DNA of 64,000 nucleotides from Stenotrophomonas lactitubi. GTDB lineage: Bacteria > Pseudomonadota > Gammaproteobacteria > Xanthomonadales > Xanthomonadaceae. The stretch covers positions 1,302,001-1,366,000 of the forward strand of contig NZ_PHQX01000001.1 of NCBI RefSeq assembly GCF_002803515.1. Reading direction: 5' to 3'. The first letter of the stretch is position 1. The number at the start of each line of letters is the position of its first letter. The notes under the pieces were generated by a model. That model had not been told where the DNA came from. It ran no database searches and saw only the letters and a program-made list of their open reading frames with translations. Both the position numbers and the translations under genes were made by a program. Shown piece after piece: positions 39,120-46,422 of this stretch.

Positions 39120-39445
39120 CCCAGAAACCAGCGATCGGGCGGATCGTCCACTACACCCTGAGCAATACCGACGCGCTCCGCATCAATGCGCGCCGTACCG
39201 ATGGCCCGGCCATCCAGGAGCGCCTGCTCGACAACACCTGGCCAGTCGGTGCCCAGGCGCACATTGGTAACAAGGCCGCCGCCGGCGACGTGCTGCCCGC
39301 GATGGTTGTGGCGGTCCAGCCGAACGGCCAGATCAACGCTCAGGTGTTCCTGGATGGCAATGACGTGCTGTGGGTCACCAGCCGGGACGAGGCCAGCGAG
39401 GAATCCGGCAGCCACCCCGGTCGCTGGCACTGGCCGCAGCGCTGA
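39116..39445 (+). CDS. Hypothetical phage protein inserted between spanin-like genes
   Basis: A 109-residue soluble protein starting MTQKPAIGRIVHYTLSNTDA, mostly beta (GDVLPAMVVAVQPNGQINAQ), with a GTG start in a GTGA overlap. No function recognised. Confidence 0.62.
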   Translation: MTQKPAIGRIVHYTLSNTDALRINARRTDGPAIQERLLDNTWPVGAQAHIGNKAAAGDVLPAMVVAVQPNGQINAQVFLDGNDVLWVTSRDEASEESGSHPGRWHWPQR

Positions 39446-39449
39446 CGTC

Positions 39450-39746
39450 ATGCAGCTGCGCCACGCTCTCGCGATCGCGGCACTGATGGTGCTGGCCGGC
39501 TGCGCGCAGCACCTGCAGCGCGTGCCGGCCCAGTGCGACGCGATGTGCTTCCGCCCGTGTGTCGATGCAGGTGAGGACACCGGCGTGCGTGTGACTGCAG
39601 ATCCTGCCGCCGGTGACGCCTGGGACAACATCGGTGGTGACGTGGTCGGCCAACTGGCCGACAAGCTCCGTACCTGCGACGTGCGGCGAAAGGCCTGCGA
39701 ACAGTGCCTGCGTCGGCTCGACGCCAAGAACGTAATCCAGCTTTGA
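39450..39746 (+). CDS. Outer-membrane lipoprotein, candidate Rz1-like spanin
   Basis: A 98-residue lipoprotein with lipobox LAGC (Cys18) and six further Cys (CDAMCFRPC, TCDVRRKACEQC). Its place in the lysis module suggests an o-spanin, but it is longer and less Pro-rich than classical Rz1, and one gene separates it from the Rz-like gene. Confidence 0.6.
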   Translation: MQLRHALAIAALMVLAGCAQHLQRVPAQCDAMCFRPCVDAGEDTGVRVTADPAAGDAWDNIGGDVVGQLADKLRTCDVRRKACEQCLRRLDAKNVIQL

Positions 39747-39775
39747 GCGCCATCCCGGCGCCATAGGAGAGCAGC

Positions 39776-40060
39776 ATGTTGAACCAGCAAGCCGGTGCCA
39801 CCCCACTGGCGGATCCGCAGACTCCGATCGAAGCCGCCGTGAAGGACCTGGCGCGCAATCAGCGGGATCTGCACATCGCTATCGAGCAGCTGGCGCGTCG
39901 CCTCGCGCCGGTGTTGGCAGATGCGAAGCCGGACGCCCCCCCATCGACGGGGCGCGCCATCGGTGCCTCGCCGCTGCTCGAGGACCTGTTCCAGCAGCGG
40001 GACGCAGCGGCGGTGACCCTTGACCTCATCAACGCGCTGCACGCCCATCTGACCCTGTGA
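39776..40060 (+). CDS. Hypothetical phage protein
   Basis: A 94-residue helical protein starting MLNQQAGATPLADPQTPIEA, preceded by GGAGAGCAGC. No domain recognised. GTGA coupling to the next gene. Confidence 0.58.
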   Translation: MLNQQAGATPLADPQTPIEAAVKDLARNQRDLHIAIEQLARRLAPVLADAKPDAPPSTGRAIGASPLLEDLFQQRDAAAVTLDLINALHAHLTL

Positions 40061-40461
40061 GCAGGACGCCCGCCAGCTTCAGCCTCACGGTCGTGCGCGG
40101 CGCGACCTGGGAGGACGACTTCACCTACACCAACCCGGATGGGAGCCCGTTCGACCTGACCGGCTACCAGGCGCGAATGCAGGTGCGGACGCTGGCGGGC
40201 CAGTTCGGGCTGACACAGGCGGACACCCTGGTGATGGAGCTCAGCACCGCGAGTGGGTCGCTGGTCATCGCTGATCCAGTGGATGGCGTGGTTTCGATCA
40301 CCGTGTCCGCCGTGGCCACCGAGGTCCTGAATCCAGCCAACGAGCGCAAGGTGAAGCATTGCTACAGCCTGGAGCTGTTCAAGCCTGAAGGTGCGGATCC
40401 GGAGTACGTGATCCCGCTGGTGGCCGGCAAGGTCACAGTCCAAGGCGAGACCACCCGCTGA
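40057..40461 (+). CDS. Small tail or baseplate-type beta protein
   Basis: A 134-residue protein with an N-terminal pattern (VRGATWEDDFTYTNPDGSPF, DLTGYQARMQVR) shared with small BppU-like N-terminal or tail-attached domains of many phages. It starts the tail-fibre cluster. GTG start. Confidence 0.65.
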   Translation: MSRTPASFSLTVVRGATWEDDFTYTNPDGSPFDLTGYQARMQVRTLAGQFGLTQADTLVMELSTASGSLVIADPVDGVVSITVSAVATEVLNPANERKVKHCYSLELFKPEGADPEYVIPLVAGKVTVQGETTR

Positions 40462-41009
40462 TGCCTGTTATCCGAGCCACTGAAGGGGCGGCGCGCGTGA
40501 TCGTGGTTGAGCGCCGCGGCGCCGTCGCCATCCGGGATCCTCGCACCCCGGTCGTCGCAGCAGCAAAGCCCACCCAGGTCGAGGCGATCCAGGCCGACAC
40601 ACGAACGGTCGAGGTCGCAGCACGCGGTGGGCAGGGCCCAGCTGGCCCGGCCGGCCGTGATGGAACCTCACCGGAAGCGACGTATCCGGTAGGTCAGCAG
40701 ATCCATGGCCACCGCGTGGTCCGTCTGGACAGCGGCATGGCCTACCACCCGGACACGGCAGTGCTGGAGCACGCCCAGGCATGCGTCGGCATCGCCTTGC
40801 AGTCAGTGAACACCGGTGACGTCACGGTGCGCCTGGCCGGCACGATCGAGGAAGCCAGCTGGGCCTGGCACGACGGCGCGGTGTGGTGCGGCGCCGACGG
40901 CACGCTGACGCAGAACCCAGGCACAACCGGATGGCTTCTGTGCGTTGGCCGCGCGCTCAACTCCACCACCCTGATGATCGACTTCGACTCACCTATCGCG
41001 CGGATCTGA
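40461..41009 (+). CDS. Tail-fibre-associated protein with short collagen-like segment
   Basis: A 182-residue protein. The middle contains a brief collagen-like stretch (GGQGPAGPAGRDG); the C-terminal 110 residues form a beta-rich head (GDVTVRLAGTIEEASWAWHD). This arrangement is common in phage fibre and capsid-fibre proteins. Confidence 0.65.
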   Translation: MPVIRATEGAARVIVVERRGAVAIRDPRTPVVAAAKPTQVEAIQADTRTVEVAARGGQGPAGPAGRDGTSPEATYPVGQQIHGHRVVRLDSGMAYHPDTAVLEHAQACVGIALQSVNTGDVTVRLAGTIEEASWAWHDGAVWCGADGTLTQNPGTTGWLLCVGRALNSTTLMIDFDSPIARI

Positions 41010-41013
41010 ACCC

Positions 41014-41541
41014 ATGGCCGACAAGACCCTGCAGCTCAAGAACAACATCACCACCGAGGTCGAAGGCGTCACCGCGTCAGCTGGCGCCGCCGACGCCGGC
41101 AAGATTGCGGCCCTCGGCCCGGACGGCCGCTTCGACGACTCGCTGCTGCCGGCCGGCATTGGCGCGGACACCAAGATCTACCCGGCCAGCGAGGTGCTGG
41201 CCGCCGGCGACTACGTGAACATTTGGGACGACGCCGGCACCGCCAAGGTGCGCAAGGCCGATGCCAGCGCCGCCAATGCCGGCAAGCGCGCCCATGGATT
41301 CGTGCGCGCCGGCGTCGGCGCCATCGGCAGCGACGCTACCGTGTACTTCGAAGGGCCGAACAGCTCGCTTTCGGGGCTGACCCCGGGCGCGACCTACGTG
41401 CTGAGTCACACCACCCCCGGCGGTGTAGTGCCGCTGGCATCGGGTACCACCACGGCGGGCCACATCCTGCAGATCCTGGGCGTGGCCACCGACGTGGGCG
41501 AGATCAACGCCGAGATCGGTAATCCGGTCGTCCGGGCCTGA
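41014..41541 (+). CDS. Structural protein, probable fibre component
   Basis: A 175-residue protein with an N-terminal segment typical of fibre-attached proteins (KIAALGPDGRFDDSLLPAGI) and a beta-rich C-terminal half similar in style to the preceding protein (GLTPGATYVLSHTTPGGVVP). Probably part of the receptor-binding apparatus. Confidence 0.62.
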   Translation: MADKTLQLKNNITTEVEGVTASAGAADAGKIAALGPDGRFDDSLLPAGIGADTKIYPASEVLAAGDYVNIWDDAGTAKVRKADASAANAGKRAHGFVRAGVGAIGSDATVYFEGPNSSLSGLTPGATYVLSHTTPGGVVPLASGTTTAGHILQILGVATDVGEINAEIGNPVVRA

Positions 41542-41542
41542 T

Positions 41543-41746
41543 ATGGCAGCACGGCGTCCGCTCGTCCTCGATGCGAGCAACCGCACCAGGGAGCTGCCCG
41601 CCGGTGACATCTTGGTCGGTGTTCCGCTGCAGCTCGCGATTGGGCTCCGGGCTGGCGGGGTGTTCAACGTCGCCCTGACCTCGACCTACGAGATGGCGAT
41701 TGGCCTGCGGGCTGGCGGCACGTTCAACGTACAGGCGACGACCTGA
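41543..41746 (+). CDS. Small protein with internal repeat
   Basis: A 67-residue protein. The unit AIGLRAGG-x-FNV occurs twice in the second half (residues about 32-43 and 52-63). The N-terminus (RRPLVLDASNRTRELPAGD) resembles that of the following fibre protein (IPLILNQATARIEELAAAD), suggesting a shared attachment module. Confidence 0.6.
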   Translation: MAARRPLVLDASNRTRELPAGDILVGVPLQLAIGLRAGGVFNVALTSTYEMAIGLRAGGTFNVQATT

Positions 41747-42831
41747 TGGCTACTCGAATTCCACTGATCCTCAACCAAGCTACGGCCCGTATCGAGGAAC
41801 TCGCTGCGGCGGATACGTTGCCCGGATCGGCAGTTTCCGGGTTTCTTGGAAAAAATCGGCTCATCAACGGGAACATTGCATTCACTCAGCGTGGCAATAG
41901 CGGCACCGTGCAAAACGCAGCGGTATACACCGCCGACCGTTGGCGATGCTCTGCTGTTGGCGGCTCCGCAAGTAATTGGGGGGTCGGTGGGCATGCAGTC
42001 GGCGAAGTTCCTGACGCTACCCGATACCTCGGCTTCAATGTTGTTTCTGGAACTACTTCGGCATGGATCGGTCAGCACATCGAAGGTGTCGAAACCCTCG
42101 CAGGCCGAGAAGTTACGATTTCTTTCTACATGCGAAGCAACGTGGCTGGGAAAAGAGTAGGCGTTACCTGCCAGCAGATTTTCGGAACCGCAGGCTCTTC
42201 GCTTACGAATGTGGATGGAGGGATTGTCACGCTCGGCACCGCGTTCCAAAAGTTCTCAGTAACGCTCACCCTCCCATCTATCGCGGGCAAGACTATTGGA
42301 ACCAACAGCAACGTATTGCTGGTGTTTTGGCTTTGCGATACCACTGCCCACGGCGGGCAGTTGGCGGGCCAAATTGGACTGTTTGAGATTTCAAGCATGC
42401 AGCTTGAAGAAGGCGCGACGGCTACTGCCTTCGAGATGCGCTCTCAGGCTTTGGAACTTCTCCTGTGCCAGCGCTACTACCAAAAGTCGTTCCCTGTAGC
42501 AGAAGCCCCGGCCAACAATAGCTTGACTTGCCTTCACCGCCCCGCTGTCAGTTTCGCAACAACTGCTATGCGCGCCAGTATTTGTTTCCCGACAACTATG
42601 CGCGCGCCCCCAACTTTGCGCTTCTTCATGGGTGCGGAAGTTTCAGGTGGTCTTGCAGGCCGCTGGGGGTACTACAACCCGGCCGCAAGTAGTTGGCTCT
42701 CTTCTACAAATGCACCAAGTGTCGTACAAGTCACCGACAGTGGTTTTATTGTGGATATTGAAGGTAGTGGATTGGCGAATCCATCCTCTTACATCATTAC
42801 CGGCCAGTACACAGCAGATGCAGAGATTTAA
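41746..42831 (+). CDS. Tail fibre / receptor-binding protein
   Basis: A 361-residue protein. A short N-terminal anchor is followed by KNRLINGNIAFTQRG and YTADRWRC, a motif common at the start of phage fibre lectin-like domains, then a jelly-roll-like region (REVTISFYMRSNVAGKR, IGLFEISSMQLEEGATATAF) and a variable tip. The gene is visibly less GC-rich than its neighbours, as expected for a recently exchanged host-range determinant. Confidence 0.72.
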   Translation: MATRIPLILNQATARIEELAAADTLPGSAVSGFLGKNRLINGNIAFTQRGNSGTVQNAAVYTADRWRCSAVGGSASNWGVGGHAVGEVPDATRYLGFNVVSGTTSAWIGQHIEGVETLAGREVTISFYMRSNVAGKRVGVTCQQIFGTAGSSLTNVDGGIVTLGTAFQKFSVTLTLPSIAGKTIGTNSNVLLVFWLCDTTAHGGQLAGQIGLFEISSMQLEEGATATAFEMRSQALELLLCQRYYQKSFPVAEAPANNSLTCLHRPAVSFATTAMRASICFPTTMRAPPTLRFFMGAEVSGGLAGRWGYYNPAASSWLSSTNAPSVVQVTDSGFIVDIEGSGLANPSSYIITGQYTADAEI

Positions 42832-43297
42832 TGTGTACCAGCTGACTAAAAATCCTGATGTTCTCTACTGTGTGGAAACTGACACTTTCATTTCGCGCGG
42901 CCATTACTTGTGGCCGACCGAATGGCTGGAGTCGAACACACCGCTGCCGGTTCTTCCACCCTATGAGCCGAACACACCAGCCCACCATCGCGCCATCCGC
43001 GACGCAGCATGGGCGTGGATGACAGGCGTGGTTGTTGAGCGCGGTTACGACAGCATCGAGAGCTGCGTTGGCTACTTCAACAGCGGCGTGGAGCGGTACC
43101 GGCTGGAGGCGCGGGCCATGGTGGCATGGCGCGACGCGGTCAACGAGAAACTGGTGGCGCTGGTGCTAGATCCGCCAGCCGGGGTCGTGACCTGGGATCA
43201 GGTGCGCCCGTTGCTGCCGCAACCGTCCCAGTTCAATTGGCCGTCCAGCGTAGAGCTCCCGCTCGGGGTAGATGACGGCCCTGCAGTTCAGCTTTGA
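42818..43297 (+). CDS. Tail-fibre assembly (chaperone-like) protein
   Basis: A 159-residue protein, start overlapping the fibre gene by 14 bases. The C-terminal half (EARAMVAWRDAVNEKLVALV, then TWDQVRPLLPQPSQFNWP) has the pattern of fibre-assembly proteins encoded directly after fibre genes. The N-terminal part (VYQLTKNPDVLYCVETDTF) may bind the variable tip. Confidence 0.65.
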   Translation: MQRFNVYQLTKNPDVLYCVETDTFISRGHYLWPTEWLESNTPLPVLPPYEPNTPAHHRAIRDAAWAWMTGVVVERGYDSIESCVGYFNSGVERYRLEARAMVAWRDAVNEKLVALVLDPPAGVVTWDQVRPLLPQPSQFNWPSSVELPLGVDDGPAVQL

Positions 43298-43321
43298 TCC
43301 AACCTGAGAGGAACCCAGCCA

Positions 43322-43930
43322 GTGGCCGGAAAGATTGACCCGGCGACGGGGCTGCAGGACCAGCAACGGCGGTTCGCGGACGAGTACCTGGTCGACTTCA
43401 ATGGCACCGCGGCCTACATGCGCGCCGGTTACAAGGCCACCGGCGCCGCGGCCAGCGCCGCCGCCGCGAGGCTGTTGGCCAACGCCAAGGTGCAGGCCTA
43501 TCTGGCCAGCAGGAAGGAAGAGTTGCTGCTGTCGCAGCGGGTCGACCAGGAAGCGGTGCTGGCTCGCTTGGCATTCATGGCTCTGGGCGACATCCGGACC
43601 CTCTTCGACCAGCACGGCAACCTGAAGCCAATGAGCGAGCTCACGGTCGAAGAGGCCAGCCTGGTCCAGGGCGTGGAGGTGTTCGAAGAGTGGGAGGGAC
43701 GGGGCGACGAGCGCCGCGCAGTCGGGCTGACCAAGAAGATCAAGCTGGTCAGCCGCCTCGATGCGGTGAAGACCCTGGGCACGCATTTCGGCATGTTTGC
43801 CAAGAAAGTCGAGCACACCGGCAAGAACGGCGGCCCGATCGAGAGCCAGACGCGGATCCTGGGCGATGTGATGGATCTCATCGATGGATCCGACACCGGC
43901 CCCGGGCCTTCGAGCTCGCGGAGCAAGTAA
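43322..43930 (+). CDS. terS: Terminase small subunit
   Basis: A 202-residue protein of the terminase_2 family: LQDQQRRFADEYLVDFNGTA, the helix-turn-helix KATGAAASAAAARLLANAKV and the central RLAFMALGDIRTLF. It selects phage DNA and presents it to the large subunit. GTG start; three bases separate it from terL. Confidence 0.88.
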   Translation: MAGKIDPATGLQDQQRRFADEYLVDFNGTAAYMRAGYKATGAAASAAAARLLANAKVQAYLASRKEELLLSQRVDQEAVLARLAFMALGDIRTLFDQHGNLKPMSELTVEEASLVQGVEVFEEWEGRGDERRAVGLTKKIKLVSRLDAVKTLGTHFGMFAKKVEHTGKNGGPIESQTRILGDVMDLIDGSDTGPGPSSSRSK

Positions 43931-43933
43931 GCC

Positions 43934-45487
43934 GTGGAGGAACTGAGCGACCAGGACGCCAGCCGAATCATTGAGAAGCTGGGTGATCGGTGGTGGCGGC
44001 TGAACAACCTGTACTACATCACCGACAAGTTCGGTCGACGGGTGCAGTTCAAGCTGAACGAGGTGCAGGCCGATCTCGACGACAACCTGCACACGTTGAA
44101 CCTGGCGCTGAAGTCGCGCCAGCACGGCATCACGACCTGGGCCTGCATCCGTGCCCTGGACATGGCGCTGTTCAAGAAGAACACGAAGGCCGGTGTGGTC
44201 GCACACACCGCCGGCGATGCCGCCAAGTTCTTCCGTAGCAAGGTGCTGTACGCCTATGACAACCTGCCGGACTGGCTGAAGAAGATCCGGCCGGCAGTCA
44301 GGCGCGACATGCGCGATGGCGTCCTGGAGCTGGCGAACGGCTCCAGCATCGAGGTCTCCGTGTCCCATCGCGGTGGCACGCTGACCTTCCTGCACATCTC
44401 CGAGTACGGGCCGATGTGCGCCATGTATCCGGAGCGGGCAGGGGAGGTGGCATCAGGTGCACTGAATGCGATCGCCTCCGGCAACATCGTGGTGATCGAG
44501 TCGACCGCCTATGGCGCCGCCGGCGACTTCTACGAGCGCTGCCAGACGGCGATCGAGCTGGACCGACAGATCCGGGCCGGCACCGCCAAGCTGACCACGA
44601 TGGACTACCGCTTCCACTTCTATCCGTGGTTCCGGGATCCCATCAACGAGCTCGACCCGGACGGTGTCACGCTCACGGCCGAAGACGAGGCCTACTTCGC
44701 CAAGGTCGAGGCGGAGATGAACTACACGCTGCGGCCTGAGCAGAAGGCCTGGTACGTCAAGAAGGCGGCCGAGCAGCGCGACAAGATGAAGCGGGAGCAC
44801 CCCAGCACGCCGGAAGAGGCCTTCCAGGCGAGCACTGAGGGTGCGTACTACGGCAAGGAGATGGCCGCCGCCGACAGCAGCGGGCGGATCACCGATCTCC
44901 CGATAAACCCGCAGGTGCCCATCCACACCTTCTGGGACATCGGGCGCAGCGATGCGACGAGCATCTGGTTCATGCAGGAGAACGGGCCCTGGCTGGACTT
45001 CGTCGACTTCTACGAAAACTCGGGCTTCGGCGTGGCGCACTACGCAAAGGTGCTGAAGGAGCGCGGCTACCTATACGGCAAGCACTACTGGCCGCATGAC
45101 GGCGCCAACGAGGACTGGTCGGCCAACGAGAACCGCGTGCAGGTGGCCGGCAAGCTGGGGGTCAAGCCAGTTGTCGTCGTGCCTCGGATCAACGACATCA
45201 CCGAGGGCATCGACATGGTCCGCAACATGTTGCCGCGCTGCAGGTTCGACAGGGTTCGCTGCGGTCCGCCCAAGGCGGGCGAGGGCCGAGGCGGGCTGGA
45301 AGCCCTGCGCCGTTACACCAAGGTCTGGAACGACAAGACGGAAACGTACTCCGACCTCCCATTCCACAACTGGGCCAGCAATCCCGCCGACGCGATCCGG
45401 CAGGCGGCTCAGGGCTACGTCAGCAGCAGCGGCCGTCGCGTCGGCGAGTCGCGCGGCACGGCCAACGACAACTGGAGAACTGCATGA
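43934..45487 (+). CDS. terL: Terminase large subunit
   Basis: A 517-residue packaging motor. ATPase: atypical Walker A LALKSRQHGITT (57-68) and Walker B with catalytic Glu (FLHISEYG, Glu157). The nuclease domain starts with HTFWDIGRSDATS (Asp335). The packaging type (cos or headful) cannot be judged from this alone. GTG start after GCC; the 3' end overlaps the next ATG. Confidence 0.9.
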   Translation: MEELSDQDASRIIEKLGDRWWRLNNLYYITDKFGRRVQFKLNEVQADLDDNLHTLNLALKSRQHGITTWACIRALDMALFKKNTKAGVVAHTAGDAAKFFRSKVLYAYDNLPDWLKKIRPAVRRDMRDGVLELANGSSIEVSVSHRGGTLTFLHISEYGPMCAMYPERAGEVASGALNAIASGNIVVIESTAYGAAGDFYERCQTAIELDRQIRAGTAKLTTMDYRFHFYPWFRDPINELDPDGVTLTAEDEAYFAKVEAEMNYTLRPEQKAWYVKKAAEQRDKMKREHPSTPEEAFQASTEGAYYGKEMAAADSSGRITDLPINPQVPIHTFWDIGRSDATSIWFMQENGPWLDFVDFYENSGFGVAHYAKVLKERGYLYGKHYWPHDGANEDWSANENRVQVAGKLGVKPVVVVPRINDITEGIDMVRNMLPRCRFDRVRCGPPKAGEGRGGLEALRRYTKVWNDKTETYSDLPFHNWASNPADAIRQAAQGYVSSSGRRVGESRGTANDNWRTA

Positions 45488-45762
45488 ACGTTTCCCCGCG
45501 CGAGCGGAACACCCCCACGGCGGTCGAGCTGGTCGACCTGCTGTCATTGCTGGTCGCTGCCGCAGACGAGGGGCAGCTGGTCAGCATTGCATTCATGCTG
45601 CGCTCGCCGTCCGGCGACACGATGGTCGACTACCGGGGCAGCCACGAGATGAGCGAGCTGACGGCCCGAACGGTCCTGCAGCGCATTGCCCAGGACGTAG
45701 CGGGCACCCATCCGGCGATCGCCGCCCAGATTCACTCCGATCTCGGTAGGAAGGCGAACTGA
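45484..45762 (+). CDS. Hypothetical protein between terminase and portal
   Basis: A 92-residue protein (MNVSPRERNTPTAVELVDLL...), mixed alpha/beta, ATGA-coupled to terL. No domain recognised. Confidence 0.58.
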   Translation: MNVSPRERNTPTAVELVDLLSLLVAAADEGQLVSIAFMLRSPSGDTMVDYRGSHEMSELTARTVLQRIAQDVAGTHPAIAAQIHSDLGRKAN

Positions 45763-45763
45763 C

Positions 45764-45952
45764 GTGAAGAATCGCACGGTCGAGCAGCTGGCCATCCACC
45801 TGCAGCAGGCCCGCAGCTACGCGCGCTACCTGCCAGGTGGCGAGAACCACGGCACCGTTGTCGAGGACCATGTCCTGTCGCCCGACCAGGCCGTCGCGGC
45901 GGTAGTGGAAGAACTCGACGCCGCGCTGGCGCTGCTGGGAGCGGAAGCATGA
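45764..45952 (+). CDS. Small helical protein between terminase and portal
   Basis: A 62-residue helical protein starting MKNRTVEQLAIHLQQARSYA, GTG start, coupled by ATGA to the next gene. Function unknown. Confidence 0.55.
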   Translation: MKNRTVEQLAIHLQQARSYARYLPGGENHGTVVEDHVLSPDQAVAAVVEELDAALALLGAEA

Positions 45953-46422
45953 GCGTCGAGGTCGAGCTCGCACCGGATGGCTTCGTGTGGTGCGGCAAGA
46001 AGGGGGATCTCACCCTCTACCTGACCCACATCGTGCGCGACGGCGACGACGATGCCGCCCTCTACATCCGCAACGAGAACCGCCGGGTCGAGGGCGTGAA
46101 CCCGGTGACCGGGGCGATCGCCTACGGCAGCCCGGCCTACCTGGTGCCGTTCCGCGACTTCTGGATCTTCCGGCCGGAAGACAAGGACCGTGGCCGGCAT
46201 CACCACATCGGCGACATGGTTGCCCGCCTGCAGAACGCCTCGGTCGCGCTCTATGGCCTGGACGTTCCTGCATACCGGCACCGCATCCACGACGCCATCC
46301 TCGAATTCTGCGACGACGTAAAGAACCTTCGCCCGCCGGCGGAGCAAAGCCGCGAGCAGTGGCTTGGCGGGATGGCCAGCATGGGGATCCAGATCAAGAT
46401 CAACGGGCAGAAGGTGAACTGA
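45949..46422 (+). CDS. Hypothetical protein upstream of portal
   Basis: A 157-residue protein starting MSVEVELAPDGFVWCGKKGD, with a beta-rich front and helical back. No domain recognised; conserved position before the portal suggests a packaging or head role. Confidence 0.6.
   Translation: MSVEVELAPDGFVWCGKKGDLTLYLTHIVRDGDDDAALYIRNENRRVEGVNPVTGAIAYGSPAYLVPFRDFWIFRPEDKDRGRHHHIGDMVARLQNASVALYGLDVPAYRHRIHDAILEFCDDVKNLRPPAEQSREQWLGGMASMGIQIKINGQKVN

Noticed and set aside
41746..42831. Diversity-generating retroelement target in the fibre gene
   Set aside because: No reverse transcriptase frame or template repeat was seen in the window; it could only be judged with the sequence to the right of 64000.
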